Assembly: GCA_021014325.1 (NCBI GenBank)
Contig: CM037462.1
Span: 14,962,135 to 15,026,134 of the forward strand
DNA: 64,000 nt
From: Plazaster borealis
Taxonomy: Eukaryota; Echinodermata; Asteroidea; Forcipulatida; Labidiasteridae
Direction: 5' to 3'
Within the stretch, counting starts at the first letter, position 1; each line of letters starts with the position of its first letter. Under the pieces are notes generated by a model, which worked only from the letters and a program-made list of their open reading frames with translations, had not been told where the DNA came from and made no database searches. Made by a program: the position numbers and the translations under genes. Of the stretch, positions 56,301-64,000 are shown piece by piece.

Positions 56301-59300
56301 TGTTACGCAAGTTCACCCCAAACAAGGCTTAAAGCCACTCTTGGTAAGGGGCTACAAGAAGAACAATTATTAAATGTGAAAATAACTCAGGGGAGCTGAA
56401 GGTAGGAATTGATATTCATCTTTAAAAACAGTCTAGATTGTAGAATGAAGGGAAACAGAGCTGTGAAATTGAGCCCCAGTACAAAACGGAACAGAATGAC
56501 AACAGAACAAGCTATCTGATTTTGATGGGTCTTGGGTCCTAGTACAAAACGGAACAGAATGACAACAGAACAAGCTATCTGTTTTTGATGGGTCTTGGGT
56601 TCCAGTTTTGGCATAAGATTCACAAAGTTCTTTAAAAACAAACTCCTGGAGGTTTAAGACATTGACAGGAGGGGGAGTTCACGGTTCTGTTGGTGGTAGC
56701 CCTGCTAGTTTTCTATTGTCCTAGTGATTGACCTCTGAACTTTGACCTCACCTTTCCCGCGATCATTTCAACTTGGATACCGAGCACTTGAGGAATAACA
56801 AGGATGTCTGAGAATATGATGGCCGCATCCAGCTCAAAACGTCGGATGGGCTATGGAGGAACGAACAAAATATTTGGCATGTAAATATAAATATGTAAAA
56901 CACTTTACTTGAGCTTTAGGTTCATTTAGAATCTGTCAATAGAAGACTCTGAAATGGTAAATGGGATACAGGAAACCGGGGGGGGGGGGGGGAATTTTAC
57001 ACTACACCAATGATGGAAAGAAAGTAAGATTTCTCTTGCTTTAACTTTCACTGAAAAAAACTTCTAGAGGACTTTTAAATGGGAATTAACCCATCAAGTA
57101 ATAAACCACAAGGGAAAACTGACTGGCTAAAAATAATAATGGGTTGAACAAGGAAAAATTGACCAGGATTTAAACCTGTAACCTCCGGATTAACGTGCCA
57201 GTGCTCCACTAATTGAGCCATCTAGCTCTAATGTTGGCGGTCTCCCTGTTTTGTCAATATCTTTGACCAGTTTTGTTCCACCCAAAATTATTTAAAGATT
57301 ACCCAGTCCTTTAACCTTGTGTTTTATTACTTGATATTTGAACTAAAAAGTCGCATCCACTTAAAGGTGATCCCATAGTGTTAGCCAGGGATCTGTCAGG
57401 GTGTCTTTTGGACAACCTGTTTGATCTGTTATTTACATGTAAATGTATTGTAAGTGAACAATTTGGGCACCCAGTTTTTAAATTTGGACACCCTTTTACC
57501 AAGTCCTGGCTAAAACCTTGGGTGATCCCCTGGCTGCCGCTTCTCAGGTTGTATCGTAAACTTGGGTGTGATCCCTGGCTATATGGCAGTTACAGGTTGA
57601 ATGGCTTCTGACTGTCACCCCTGAACTAAGGTATTGACAAAATACAGATACCTAAAACATTAGGGCTAGATAGCTCAATTGGTAGAGCGCCGGCACATTA
57701 ATTCGGAGGTCGCAGGTTCAAATCCCGCTCTAGTAAAAAAAAAAATTTTGTTCAACCCCAAATTAGAAAAATTAAACTAGTTAGACATTACCGCGTAATA
57801 ATTTCATTAATGTTTAAACAATTTTACTGGTAACTGTGATGGCCTAAAACGTCTTTGAATTATTGATAAACAAAAGGTACCATTAAGCACTATTGATTTA
57901 CAAACCAACCCTTTTTATTTACCTGTAACGTAACTTCACAAGCTAATTCAGGTGTCTGGCATATTTCAAAGAAATCATGCTCCTTCCTACAGGCTTGAAA
58001 CTCTGCAAGAAAATACAATAATGGCATGGGTTTAATTAATCTCACAAAAGGTGCCAGGTAAAATAAAATAAAACCCCTTAAAACAATTTTTTGCTAAGAA
58101 AAATCATCCTAACTAACTAGTTAAACAAATTAAAATAACATTTGAATGGTAACCATGGTGATGAACTTTGCACAATAAGTCACGATAACATTCACAGCTC
58201 TAAAATCAAATGGACATCCCATAGTTAAAAGGTTTCAAACGCCGACACAACAAATTGTGTCAATATTTGCACTTTTTGCCCAAGTTGCGGAATTTAGACC
58301 GAAGTTTACACGGAGAAGACCCCTTGCATTGGCTGCCATTGTTTGTCATCAAAGATGGCAGTCAATGACGTCATGTGCAATCCATCTATCTGCATATTTG
58401 ACCTCTGACCTGGAAGATATCGGCCAGCCTGTCTCATGACCCATACTGGTACTCTCTCAGTTCTGTCTCCTCTTGCCGCTCGCAGAATGAGGTCGTTCTT
58501 AAGAGCAGGGAAATTCTAAAGGAAAAAAATTAAAAATTAAAAATGTTTTAGGTATCGTACACGTTTAGTAATGACTCAAAACAAAATATTAGCATAAAAA
58601 CTTACTTGGTAACAAGCAACGGAGAGCTGTTAATAGTATAAAACATTGTAGGAAACGACTCCCTCTGAAGTAACGTAGTTTTAGAGAAAGAGGTTATTTC
58701 TCACTAAAATAATAAAAACTTCTTGCAAGAGGTTTTTATTCCTATCTGAAAGCACACAAATTTGTACAACAAGGCTGTTTTTTCGTTCATCATTTTCTTG
58801 CAACTTCGATGACCAATTGAGCCCAAATTTTCACAGGCTTGTTATTTTATGCATATGTTGGGATACACCAAGTGAGAACACTGGTCTTTGACAATTTCCA
58901 GTGTTCAGTGCCTTTAACACTTTAACCCTCCCAAAACCTTCTATAAGTTCTCTTTGCCGAAATGAAGACAAAAAGGCCTGTGAAGTAGTAAGGGTTACTA
59001 CTACTATTAATAATAATAATGAGTATTTATATAGCGCCTTTAACAAGATCAAAGCGCTTCACAGTGAACCTAGAACATTTAATAGAAGCTAAACAGAAAT
59101 AGAAAAGAGGAAGGCTTTGAGAAGTTTTTTGAATGTCTGGATAGAGGAAGAGTCTCTGATGTGAACATGGAGTTTGTTCCATTCCCTTGGCCCGGCTATG
59201 GAAAAGGCCTTGTCACCTCTACTACGAGATTTGATGTTAACGGGAAGTATCAGATGAAGACCGAAGCCCCTATCTACCTGGGACATGAAACGACAGTAGG

Positions 59301-61857
59301 TCAATCAGGTAAGGAGGAGCTACGCCATGCTGGCACTGGAATAGAGTGAGTAGTAATTTGAATACAATGCGATGTTTGGCTGGTAACCAGTGTAGTTGCT
59401 GAAGGGTTTAACAAAATGGAGCTAGCATCAACATTTTTAATAGCTTTTATGGAAAGCACCCAAACATCAAAGAGTGGCTCCAAAAAATTCAACTTTGTGA
59501 TCCACTATGACAATAGACAGTTCTTAAGAAAAGAAAACAAAAAAGTCTCTATCCTCACGTTAAAACGGTGTAAAATGCTACTGTGTTTGATACCCTTCAA
59601 GTGCAATTTTTGTAAAAATCCAAAAACGTTTGATGTCACATTATGGTCTGCATATTTTTGCACAGAGAATTTTTAGTTCATTCCTGAATTTTGATGATAT
59701 TCAATCAAAACAGCATTCAATTTAACCTTTAGACTAGCGTAAAAAAATTCCTCTTAGAAATGTACAGACCCATTTTTTTCTGATGTCCAATGACGTCATG
59801 TTTCAAATTTCGCTCTGATAGAGTATACTGTACAAATTAAAATAAATTGACATTTTACACCTTTTTAACGTGAGGTTTAGAGACCTTAAAATTTGTGTCC
59901 ACTTTCATGAGGACTCTTTATCTGTTGAAAAATGAGTGCATCACATGACTGAATTTGACCTTGGAGCCCCTCTTTAAAGAAATTCAGTTTAGACGTCCGT
60001 TGTTCTAACCTGTTGAATTCTAAGATGAGAAACACTTTGGCGAATGTCTCGGAATGATCTGAGGATAGCCTGGATAGACTGTGAGTGGCTCTGAGTGGGT
60101 GTCCTCGAAGGTGGGAGCATAAGCGATTCTCCTCCAACAGAATTCAACCTCACTGGGTAAGGACTACTACTTGTACTCGCTTTGTTTTTGTCCTCATGAC
60201 TTGTGTTTCTCTTCCAAGACATAGTTGGATAAATTGGTGCTGAAGACACTTGCTGTGAATGTGAGGCAGGAACAGCAGAAGACGTCACCTTTGAGGCTGA
60301 CTGTTGATACAGCGATGTATTTTGATCCATACCATTACCGTCGATGTTGATACACACAGCATTGGAAGTTTCTTGATTTTGGAACACTGCGCTAGCCTGC
60401 CCGAAAGAGACACTTGATCTTGGTTGATGATAACTTGCTCGTTGAAGTTCTTCAAGTTCTTGATACTCTGCAGACGACACTTCAGCCAAATTAAGCGATC
60501 CCGGCTCAGTCGGAAATGCAGGGTTAGTGATTTCATCAGAGCGTGGAAGTTTTTGCCGAGGGAATGAACAATTTTTGACGAGGCCTGATGGATGGCAGAG
60601 AGGATCATGTCTAGATCCAGCGAGGGAAACCTGGTTTAACCGGCTGATAATTGCCCGTGCCTTACAAGAGCGATTTCTACACTTGAGGTACATATTACCA
60701 TTTCTGGTTCGATCCCTGATAAAGACATAACCTTGGATGACATAACCCTTTCCGGTTCCGCGTTTCAAGGCAATAACTGAGACAATGTCAGGCAGAGATT
60801 GTGTTCTTTCGTTATCAAAGTCATAACTCAGATCAGCATTTGTGTTTGAATTAACACCAAATGGATCTGTGTCGTTACAAGGCTCTAAATCGGGCGAATC
60901 CAGATCATCCGAAGTGGATGTTTCTGGATGATAATTATTATTATCCACAGCATTGCCTTCTGCACCTGATTGATCGATATATCTTTGGAGTTCATCTGCA
61001 GAGGGTTTCTGATCTTCGGAATCCATTGCTGTATCGAGAAGACGTTGTGCATTTAAGAAACTACAGTTTGTTGATGAAAGTTGGCTGGCCTATAAATTGT
61101 ATGCTTTTGTGTCAAAATCACATTAACAACCGTAATGTGAAACTACAGGATAAAGTTAAGAAAAGGAAATAACCCCTGGCCAAATAATCACTCTGCATCA
61201 ACATATTAAAACAGACAATAAGAAGAAAGAAGACCTTCCAAAACTGTTCTTGGGTCTCTTCTGCCCGCAGGAGACAAAATAAATGTTCAACACCGTCAAA
61301 AATATCTTTAAATCCAAGAAGTTGTTGTTTGAAACTTCTAGCTCAGTAGCTGAAGTTCGGCCTAGAAATGTTGTTTTACATATTCATCATGATCGAGTTC
61401 TCCCTGGCTCTTCTGAACATGCAGACATAAACATGGAGGCAGGAAGAAAACAAAAGTGACCAGGTCGAGGTGGTACCCGCCGGTACGGTGGGTAGAACAA
61501 CCGCAACGTGCCTCGGCCAAAGTCGACAAACAAAGGTTAGGCCTAGGCCTACGTATAGTTTTACTCAGAACAGCAAAAAGTGAAAAGATTGCTGAACAGT
61601 GAAAGTAAAACATAGGCATCGTCTTCAGCGGCAGTAGAGAGGCCAAGGAGAACAAAGATCGACCAACTGCGCATGTCGACAAAAAACGAGGCGTGTCGAC
61701 ATGCATTATGCATGATGTCGGTCGTCGAAGGAAGTTAGTTACAAGTTCCGTGTATTAAATAGCACACATTGCATGACATGGGGAATATAAAACTGTGCAA
61801 ATAAATTAGGAGGAAATCATATTTCATGCTTACCTCTTCTTTTTTTCTGGAGGTCAT
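50372..61857 (-). CDS. UROD: Uroporphyrinogen decarboxylase
   Basis: This cytosolic enzyme removes four carboxyl groups from uroporphyrinogen III to give coproporphyrinogen III, the fifth step of haem synthesis. Nine minus-strand exons join in frame to 373 aa (human about 367): 61857-61834, 58515-58410, 58002-57923, 56850-56752, 56162-56001, 54004-53840, 53188-53051, 52333-52233 and 50618-50372. Key residues are present at human-like positions: RQAGR (36-40), Asp85 in IIFSDIL, Tyr163, Ser219 and His339 in NLGHG. All introns are GT-AG. Exon 1 is only eight codons (MTSRKKEE) and is the least certain part, chosen for its donor, phase and position before NFPALKND. Introns carry many MITEs, a LINE fragment and a nested FLYWCH gene. 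Nothing in the coding sequence suggests loss of function. Confidence 0.95.
50748..51128. repeat. Dispersed repeat related to 394-610
   Basis: Begins GAGCTTGAATTTGGGGGGAC and ends AAAATCACTGGCCTCGGGCC. It has an extra internal stretch compared with the copy at 394-610. It lies in the last UROD intron. Confidence 0.5.
51228..51560. repeat. MITE with perfect 33-bp terminal inverted repeats
   Basis: AGGCCAAATA, ten As, then CATGTTTAGCGTCC at the left is exactly mirrored at the right end. The interior has poly-T and AAGATGG-type stretches and no gene. A family 1 MITE starts directly at its right edge. Confidence 0.85.
51564..51931. repeat. TTAA-flanked MITE, family 1
   Basis: TTAA at 51560-51563 and 51932-51935; starts AAGGTATCGTACACGTTTGG. 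It lies in the last UROD intron. Confidence 0.85.
52611..52974. repeat. TTAA-flanked MITE, family 1
   Basis: TTAA at 52607-52610 and 52975-52978; starts AGGTATCGTACACGTTTGGT and ends AAATGTGTACAGGGCCT. It lies in UROD intron 7. Confidence 0.85.
53440..53830. repeat. (AATC)n-rich simple sequence
   Basis: Many interrupted AATC/AATCAATC runs with intervening AT-rich sequence, ending about 10 bp before a UROD exon (53840-54004). Confidence 0.8.
54112..54305. repeat. GGGCCC-type inverted-repeat element
   Basis: CCCCAATTTCATAGAGCTGC at the left and CAGCTCTATGAAATCAGGCCC at the right. A second, disrupted copy follows directly (54306-54945). Confidence 0.75.
54306..54945. repeat. GGGCCC-type element interrupted by a TTAA-flanked MITE
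   Basis: GAGCTGCTTAAGTAGAAAAT starts the host element, which ends GCAGCTCTATGAAATTGGGCC. Its two halves partly duplicate the segment GATACCAGTAAAAGATGGTA. Confidence 0.6.
54470..54796. repeat. TTAA-flanked MITE, variant family
   Basis: TTAA at 54466-54469 and 54797-54800. Starts AGGCATTGTACACTTTTGGT but has a different interior from family 1 (TCAAAATCAGTGTCCACATT; CGCATGATAAAAACTATTG). Confidence 0.7.
55366..55868. repeat. GGGCCC-type element split by a family 1 MITE
   Basis: The host copy runs from GGGCCCAATAGAATTGC to TGAAATTGGGCCC. Its CTTAAGC site is interrupted at 55527 by the MITE at 55531-55841, with TTAA on both sides, so the order of insertion is directly readable. Confidence 0.85.
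55531..55841. repeat. TTAA-flanked MITE, family 1 (shortened)
   Basis: TTAA at 55527-55530 and 55842-55845. Ends AGGCATCGTACACGTTTGGT and ACCAAACGTGTACGATGCCT are perfect mirrors. The copy lacks part of the middle. Confidence 0.9.
56475..56605. repeat. 72-bp tandem duplication
   Basis: AGTACAAAACGGAACAGAAT through AGCTATCTG and TTTTGATGGGTCTTGGGT occurs twice in a row with one or two differences. It lies in UROD intron 4. Confidence 0.85.
57141..57229 (-). repeat. tRNA-derived SINE fragment (minus strand)
   Basis: On the minus strand: GATGGCTCAATTAGTGGAGC (A-box-like), then GTTAATCCGGAGGTTACAGG and TTTAAATCC (B-box-like), and a GTTCAACCC tail. It resembles 3643-3745 and 57663-57760. Confidence 0.55.
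57663..57760 (+). repeat. tRNA-derived SINE (plus strand)
   Basis: GGGCTAGATAGCTCAATTGG, GTAGAGCG (A box) and GGTTCAAATCCC (B box), then an A-run and GTTCAACCCC. It looks like a tRNA gene at first, but the anticodon stem and loop are not well formed and sister copies share the same 3' tail, so it is a SINE. Confidence 0.65.
58549..58913. repeat. MITE, family 1
   Basis: Starts AGGTATCGTACACGTTTAGT and ends GTGTTCAGTGCCT before TTAA (58914-58917); the left TTAA is altered to TTTT. It lies in UROD intron 1. Confidence 0.85.
58996..59410 (-). pseudogene. 3' fragment of a LINE-type retrotransposon
   Basis: On the minus strand, 59304-59089 encodes about 70 residues containing [20 protein letters not shown] and [19 protein letters not shown]. 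This is the pattern found at the C-terminus of many non-LTR retrotransposon reverse transcriptases (G-x-x-AFS-x-A-x-P-x-x-WN-x-L ... F-K-x-x-LK-x-x-L). The flank at 59000-59070 has a TATATAGCGCCTTTAACAAG motif. The reverse transcriptase core is missing. It lies in UROD intron 1. Confidence 0.65.
59989..61026 (-). CDS. FLYWCH-like zinc-finger protein, nested in UROD intron 1
   Basis: A single open frame of 345 aa with its ATG at 61026. Residues 1-80 are acidic and Ser/Asp-rich. Residues 85-148 form a FLYWCH/WRKY-GCM-like zinc-finger domain: [19 protein letters not shown], with C116, C121, H140 and H145 as likely zinc ligands and the [10 protein letters not shown] core. The rest is Ser/Gln-rich and probably disordered. 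A nuclear DNA-binding role is likely by family. It runs on the same strand as UROD, between UROD exons 1 and 2. A good acceptor (CTTCTCGATACAG) stands just before the ATG, and a GT donor (CAACAG|GTTAGA) occurs six codons before the stop in phase 0, so it could be an exon of a longer transcript. Confidence 0.65.
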   Translation of the reverse strand: MDSEDQKPSADELQRYIDQSGAEGNAVDNNNYHPETSTSDDLDSPDLEPCNDTDPFGVNSNTNADLSYDFDNERTQSLPDIVSVIALKRGTGKGYVIQGYVFIRDRTRNGNMYLKCRNRSCKARAIISRLNQVSLAGSRHDPLCHPSGLVKNCSFPRQKLPRSDEITNPAFPTEPGSLNLAEVSSAEYQELEELQRASYHQPRSSVSFGQASAVFQNQETSNAVCINIDGNGMDQNTSLYQQSASKVTSSAVPASHSQQVSSAPIYPTMSWKRNTSHEDKNKASTSSSPYPVRLNSVGGESLMLPPSRTPTQSHSQSIQAILRSFRDIRQSVSHLRIQQVRTTDV

Positions 61858-64000
61858 TGTCGACAGTTTGATGATATTTTGCTCAACGGAATGAACCTAC
61901 AACCCTCACAATTTGCGAAAATTTTTCAGTGCAAGGTGTTATGCTGGTAGCAGTCGACATGTGTAAGGTCAATTTGAGGTCACTAATTTCACTTACGAAA
62001 CGGTTGGTAACCGATGCCGATAGCCTACACGGACGGACGTCCGTAAAAGCTCACGAGGGAACCAGTTATTCCGTCGTGAAATACTCTGACGACTGTTTAA
62101 TGTACGGGAAATCCAAACCAAACAAGAATGGCGCCCTCTAACATCACGAGCAAAGAAGAAATTGAAAGGGTTATGTAATGTTTGCTTTTTTCATTTGTGT
62201 GCACAAACAGACAAATCGAATTCGAATATTACCGATGATTGAATCATTATTTTTTGAAGAGTTAGAGAAATTAATCCTCTAGTTTTCAATGAACACACTA
62301 TACAACACATGTGAAACTTAATGAGGTCCCTTTTTTTTTGTGAAAAACGAAAAACGGTTTTGTTTTGTGCGAGTTCTGGGGGACGCCCCTCCCCCAGGGT
62401 ATTGTTTCGACAGGGCAATCGAAATAAGCAATGTAAATTTGTGGTCTTCAAATGCAATTTCGTCATTATTTCATCAGACAAAATTATTCATATTAATGTT
62501 TTAATTGGGGGTTTTCTGGGGGGCGGGGGAATTGGTACTGATACGAATTGTGTAATTAGTAAGCTTTCAGTTTGTTTAACCTAATTGTAATACTCCGCTT
62601 GTTCAAGTTTAATTATTATTAATCAATCCCTACTTTGTCTTCAGTTAACCTGTAGAGTGCATTCACGAAGTCACACCTAATATGAGAAAAAAATTGATAC
62701 TTTATTTCTTTTACGTGAAAGTTTTAATCAACATAAAAATAAAAAAAAGACGGGGCCCAATTTCATAAATCCATTCTGTAAAAAAAATATTGCTCAACGA
62801 ATTTATTGGCTTTGCAAGACTTTCATATTATCCCTATTACACTTGACTGCTTTTATGAAATTTGTCCCAGAGCACTCTGCCCAGAAAACACAGAAATAAC
62901 TTTTTAAAAAAAACAAGCACACAGGTCAGTTACTTGTCACTTGGAAACGGAGGGGAGGAAAAAGCTCAAGTAGCAAAATCGTTTTTATTGTCATATAATA
63001 ATAATCCGTCTGATGGGCAAACTTATAAATCATTGCAAATGTTATTACACTGTACACAAACAACTGCAAATGCAGTGTCTATTTTTGTCATTTTGAGACC
63101 TTTTTCTCTCGCTCACTCTCTTTTTTTTTAATAGGAAACTGTACAGATTTTGCGCTCACACAACAAATTACCAAAACCCCTCACATATTTGCCAACTTGG
63201 CAACAAATATACACAAGCCAAAATGAAAAAAATGCTATAACCTAACAATGTTGGAAGTGCCCAACAAGATATGTATTGAACAATAAAACCCCCAAATTAA
63301 TTTAAAACAAGAAAACAATCTTGGAGTTAAGTGAAAAATAAAACAACATTTTTTTAAATGTAGTATTGGTTTATATAACAATTTAATTACGGACTTACAT
63401 TTGTTTTATTTTTTTCATCTTCTTTTGGAAGCAAAATTTAAATATTTGTTTGAATACAAAACGATTTTCAGTGGATTTTGTTTGATTTACAACGACAATA
63501 ACAAATAATGTGAGATTAGCAACAACAAAACACTAATGTTAAACACTATTTCTGGGTTCTTCCATTCGAATAAACTAAAATCATCTACCTAGGCGCCTTC
63601 TCTTTTTTTATTTTAATTGGCTGCAAACTTGAATGATAGTCGTCCCAACCCGTGGGACAGTAATGAACGTGAAAGATACCATTTTACAATTCGGCACAAC
63701 TGTTAGGCCCAATCGAAGATTACAGTTGAAGAAAGATTCAACACCGTCTCATTATTCTGCTACCAAGCGATCAGCCACACCCTCAGAACTCCCCAAGTTT
63801 CTAAGATTGACCAGAAGGGGGGACAAACTTTCAAGACAGAATAAAAACAACAACGTACAATTTTAGTCTGTGGAACCTTCATCAAAGATGGATATGTTTT
63901 ATAAAGGTTTTTTTTGTGAAGCGTTGAATGAAAAACATCTTGACTTCAGAGAGGTATATATTTTTAAAGACTAGTTGGGCTACCACTGATTTCACATCAA
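61858..64000. other. Upstream flank of UROD; no recognised gene
   Basis: This stretch holds the UROD 5' flank, poly-T/poly-A runs, and a degenerate GGGCCCAATTTCAT element at 62756-62870. An open frame at 63633-63866 (77 codons, Lys/Arg-rich) has no motif I recognise; it could be a partial exon but is left uncalled. Confidence 0.4.
62756..62870. repeat. Short GGGCCC-type inverted-repeat element
   Basis: Starts GGGCCCAATTTCATAAATCC and ends GCTTTTATGAAATTTGTCCC. Confidence 0.55.

Noticed and set aside
57663..57734. Apparent tRNA gene with A and B boxes
   Set aside because: The anticodon arm does not fold well and related copies at 57141 and 3643 share the same 3' tail, so it is a SINE.
1..64000. 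CRISPR arrays, rRNA or operons
   Set aside because: The tandem repeats lack the spacer structure of CRISPR arrays and the gene structure is clearly eukaryotic.

Overview
The window is animal nuclear DNA. Genes are split by GT-AG introns, intergenic DNA is rich in short inverted-repeat elements, and there are tRNA-derived SINEs, a LINE fragment, satellites, a Ty3/gypsy element, a piggyBac transposase and a large TTAA-flanked transposon. The repeat vocabulary (dispersed elements ending GGGCCCAATTTCATAGAGC, and TTAA-flanked elements starting AGGTATCGTACACG) and the invertebrate gene types suggest a marine deuterostome, most likely an echinoderm and perhaps a sea star. The species call is an inference. 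No bacterial genes, CRISPR arrays or rRNA were seen.

Layout. 1-5.1 kb: the 5' three coding exons of DMAP1 (minus strand, running off the left edge). 6.0-8.4 kb: a hAT-like MITE, then an inverted repeat enclosing two satellites. 8.5-25.9 kb: a two-exon gene for a small cysteine-rich secreted protein, with an apparent 17 kb intron. Inside that intron sit two MITEs and a 13.7 kb TTAA-bounded DNA transposon (9374-23050). The transposon carries two convergent genes: an intact three-exon gene for a P2X7-type ballast-domain protein (plus strand) and a decayed THAP-domain transposase-like gene (minus strand). A complete, apparently very young Ty3/gypsy retrotransposon with identical LTRs (16276-20814) is inserted in an intron of the THAP gene. 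23.3-24.0 kb: a fold-back element built from short repeated motifs.

30.2-43.3 kb: a nine-exon gene whose exons join in frame throughout. It encodes a secreted/membrane protein with an acidic Glu/Pro/Thr/Gly repeat region and a DUF4239 (bestrophin-like) membrane domain. Its intron 6 contains an intact piggyBac transposase followed by a 215-bp tandem repeat, and its intron 8 contains decayed tandem copies of exon 8. 43.3-50.3 kb: no confident gene, mostly repeats. 50.4-61.9 kb: a complete nine-exon uroporphyrinogen decarboxylase gene (UROD, minus strand, 373 aa) with a single-exon FLYWCH-like zinc-finger gene nested in intron 1 on the same strand. 61.9-64 kb: no recognisable gene.

The host genes are DMAP1 (chromatin), UROD (haem synthesis), the DUF4239 membrane protein and the cysteine-rich secreted protein. 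They are not functionally linked. The most unusual object is the transposon at 9.4-23.0 kb, which pairs a THAP transposase remnant with an intact ballast-domain gene.
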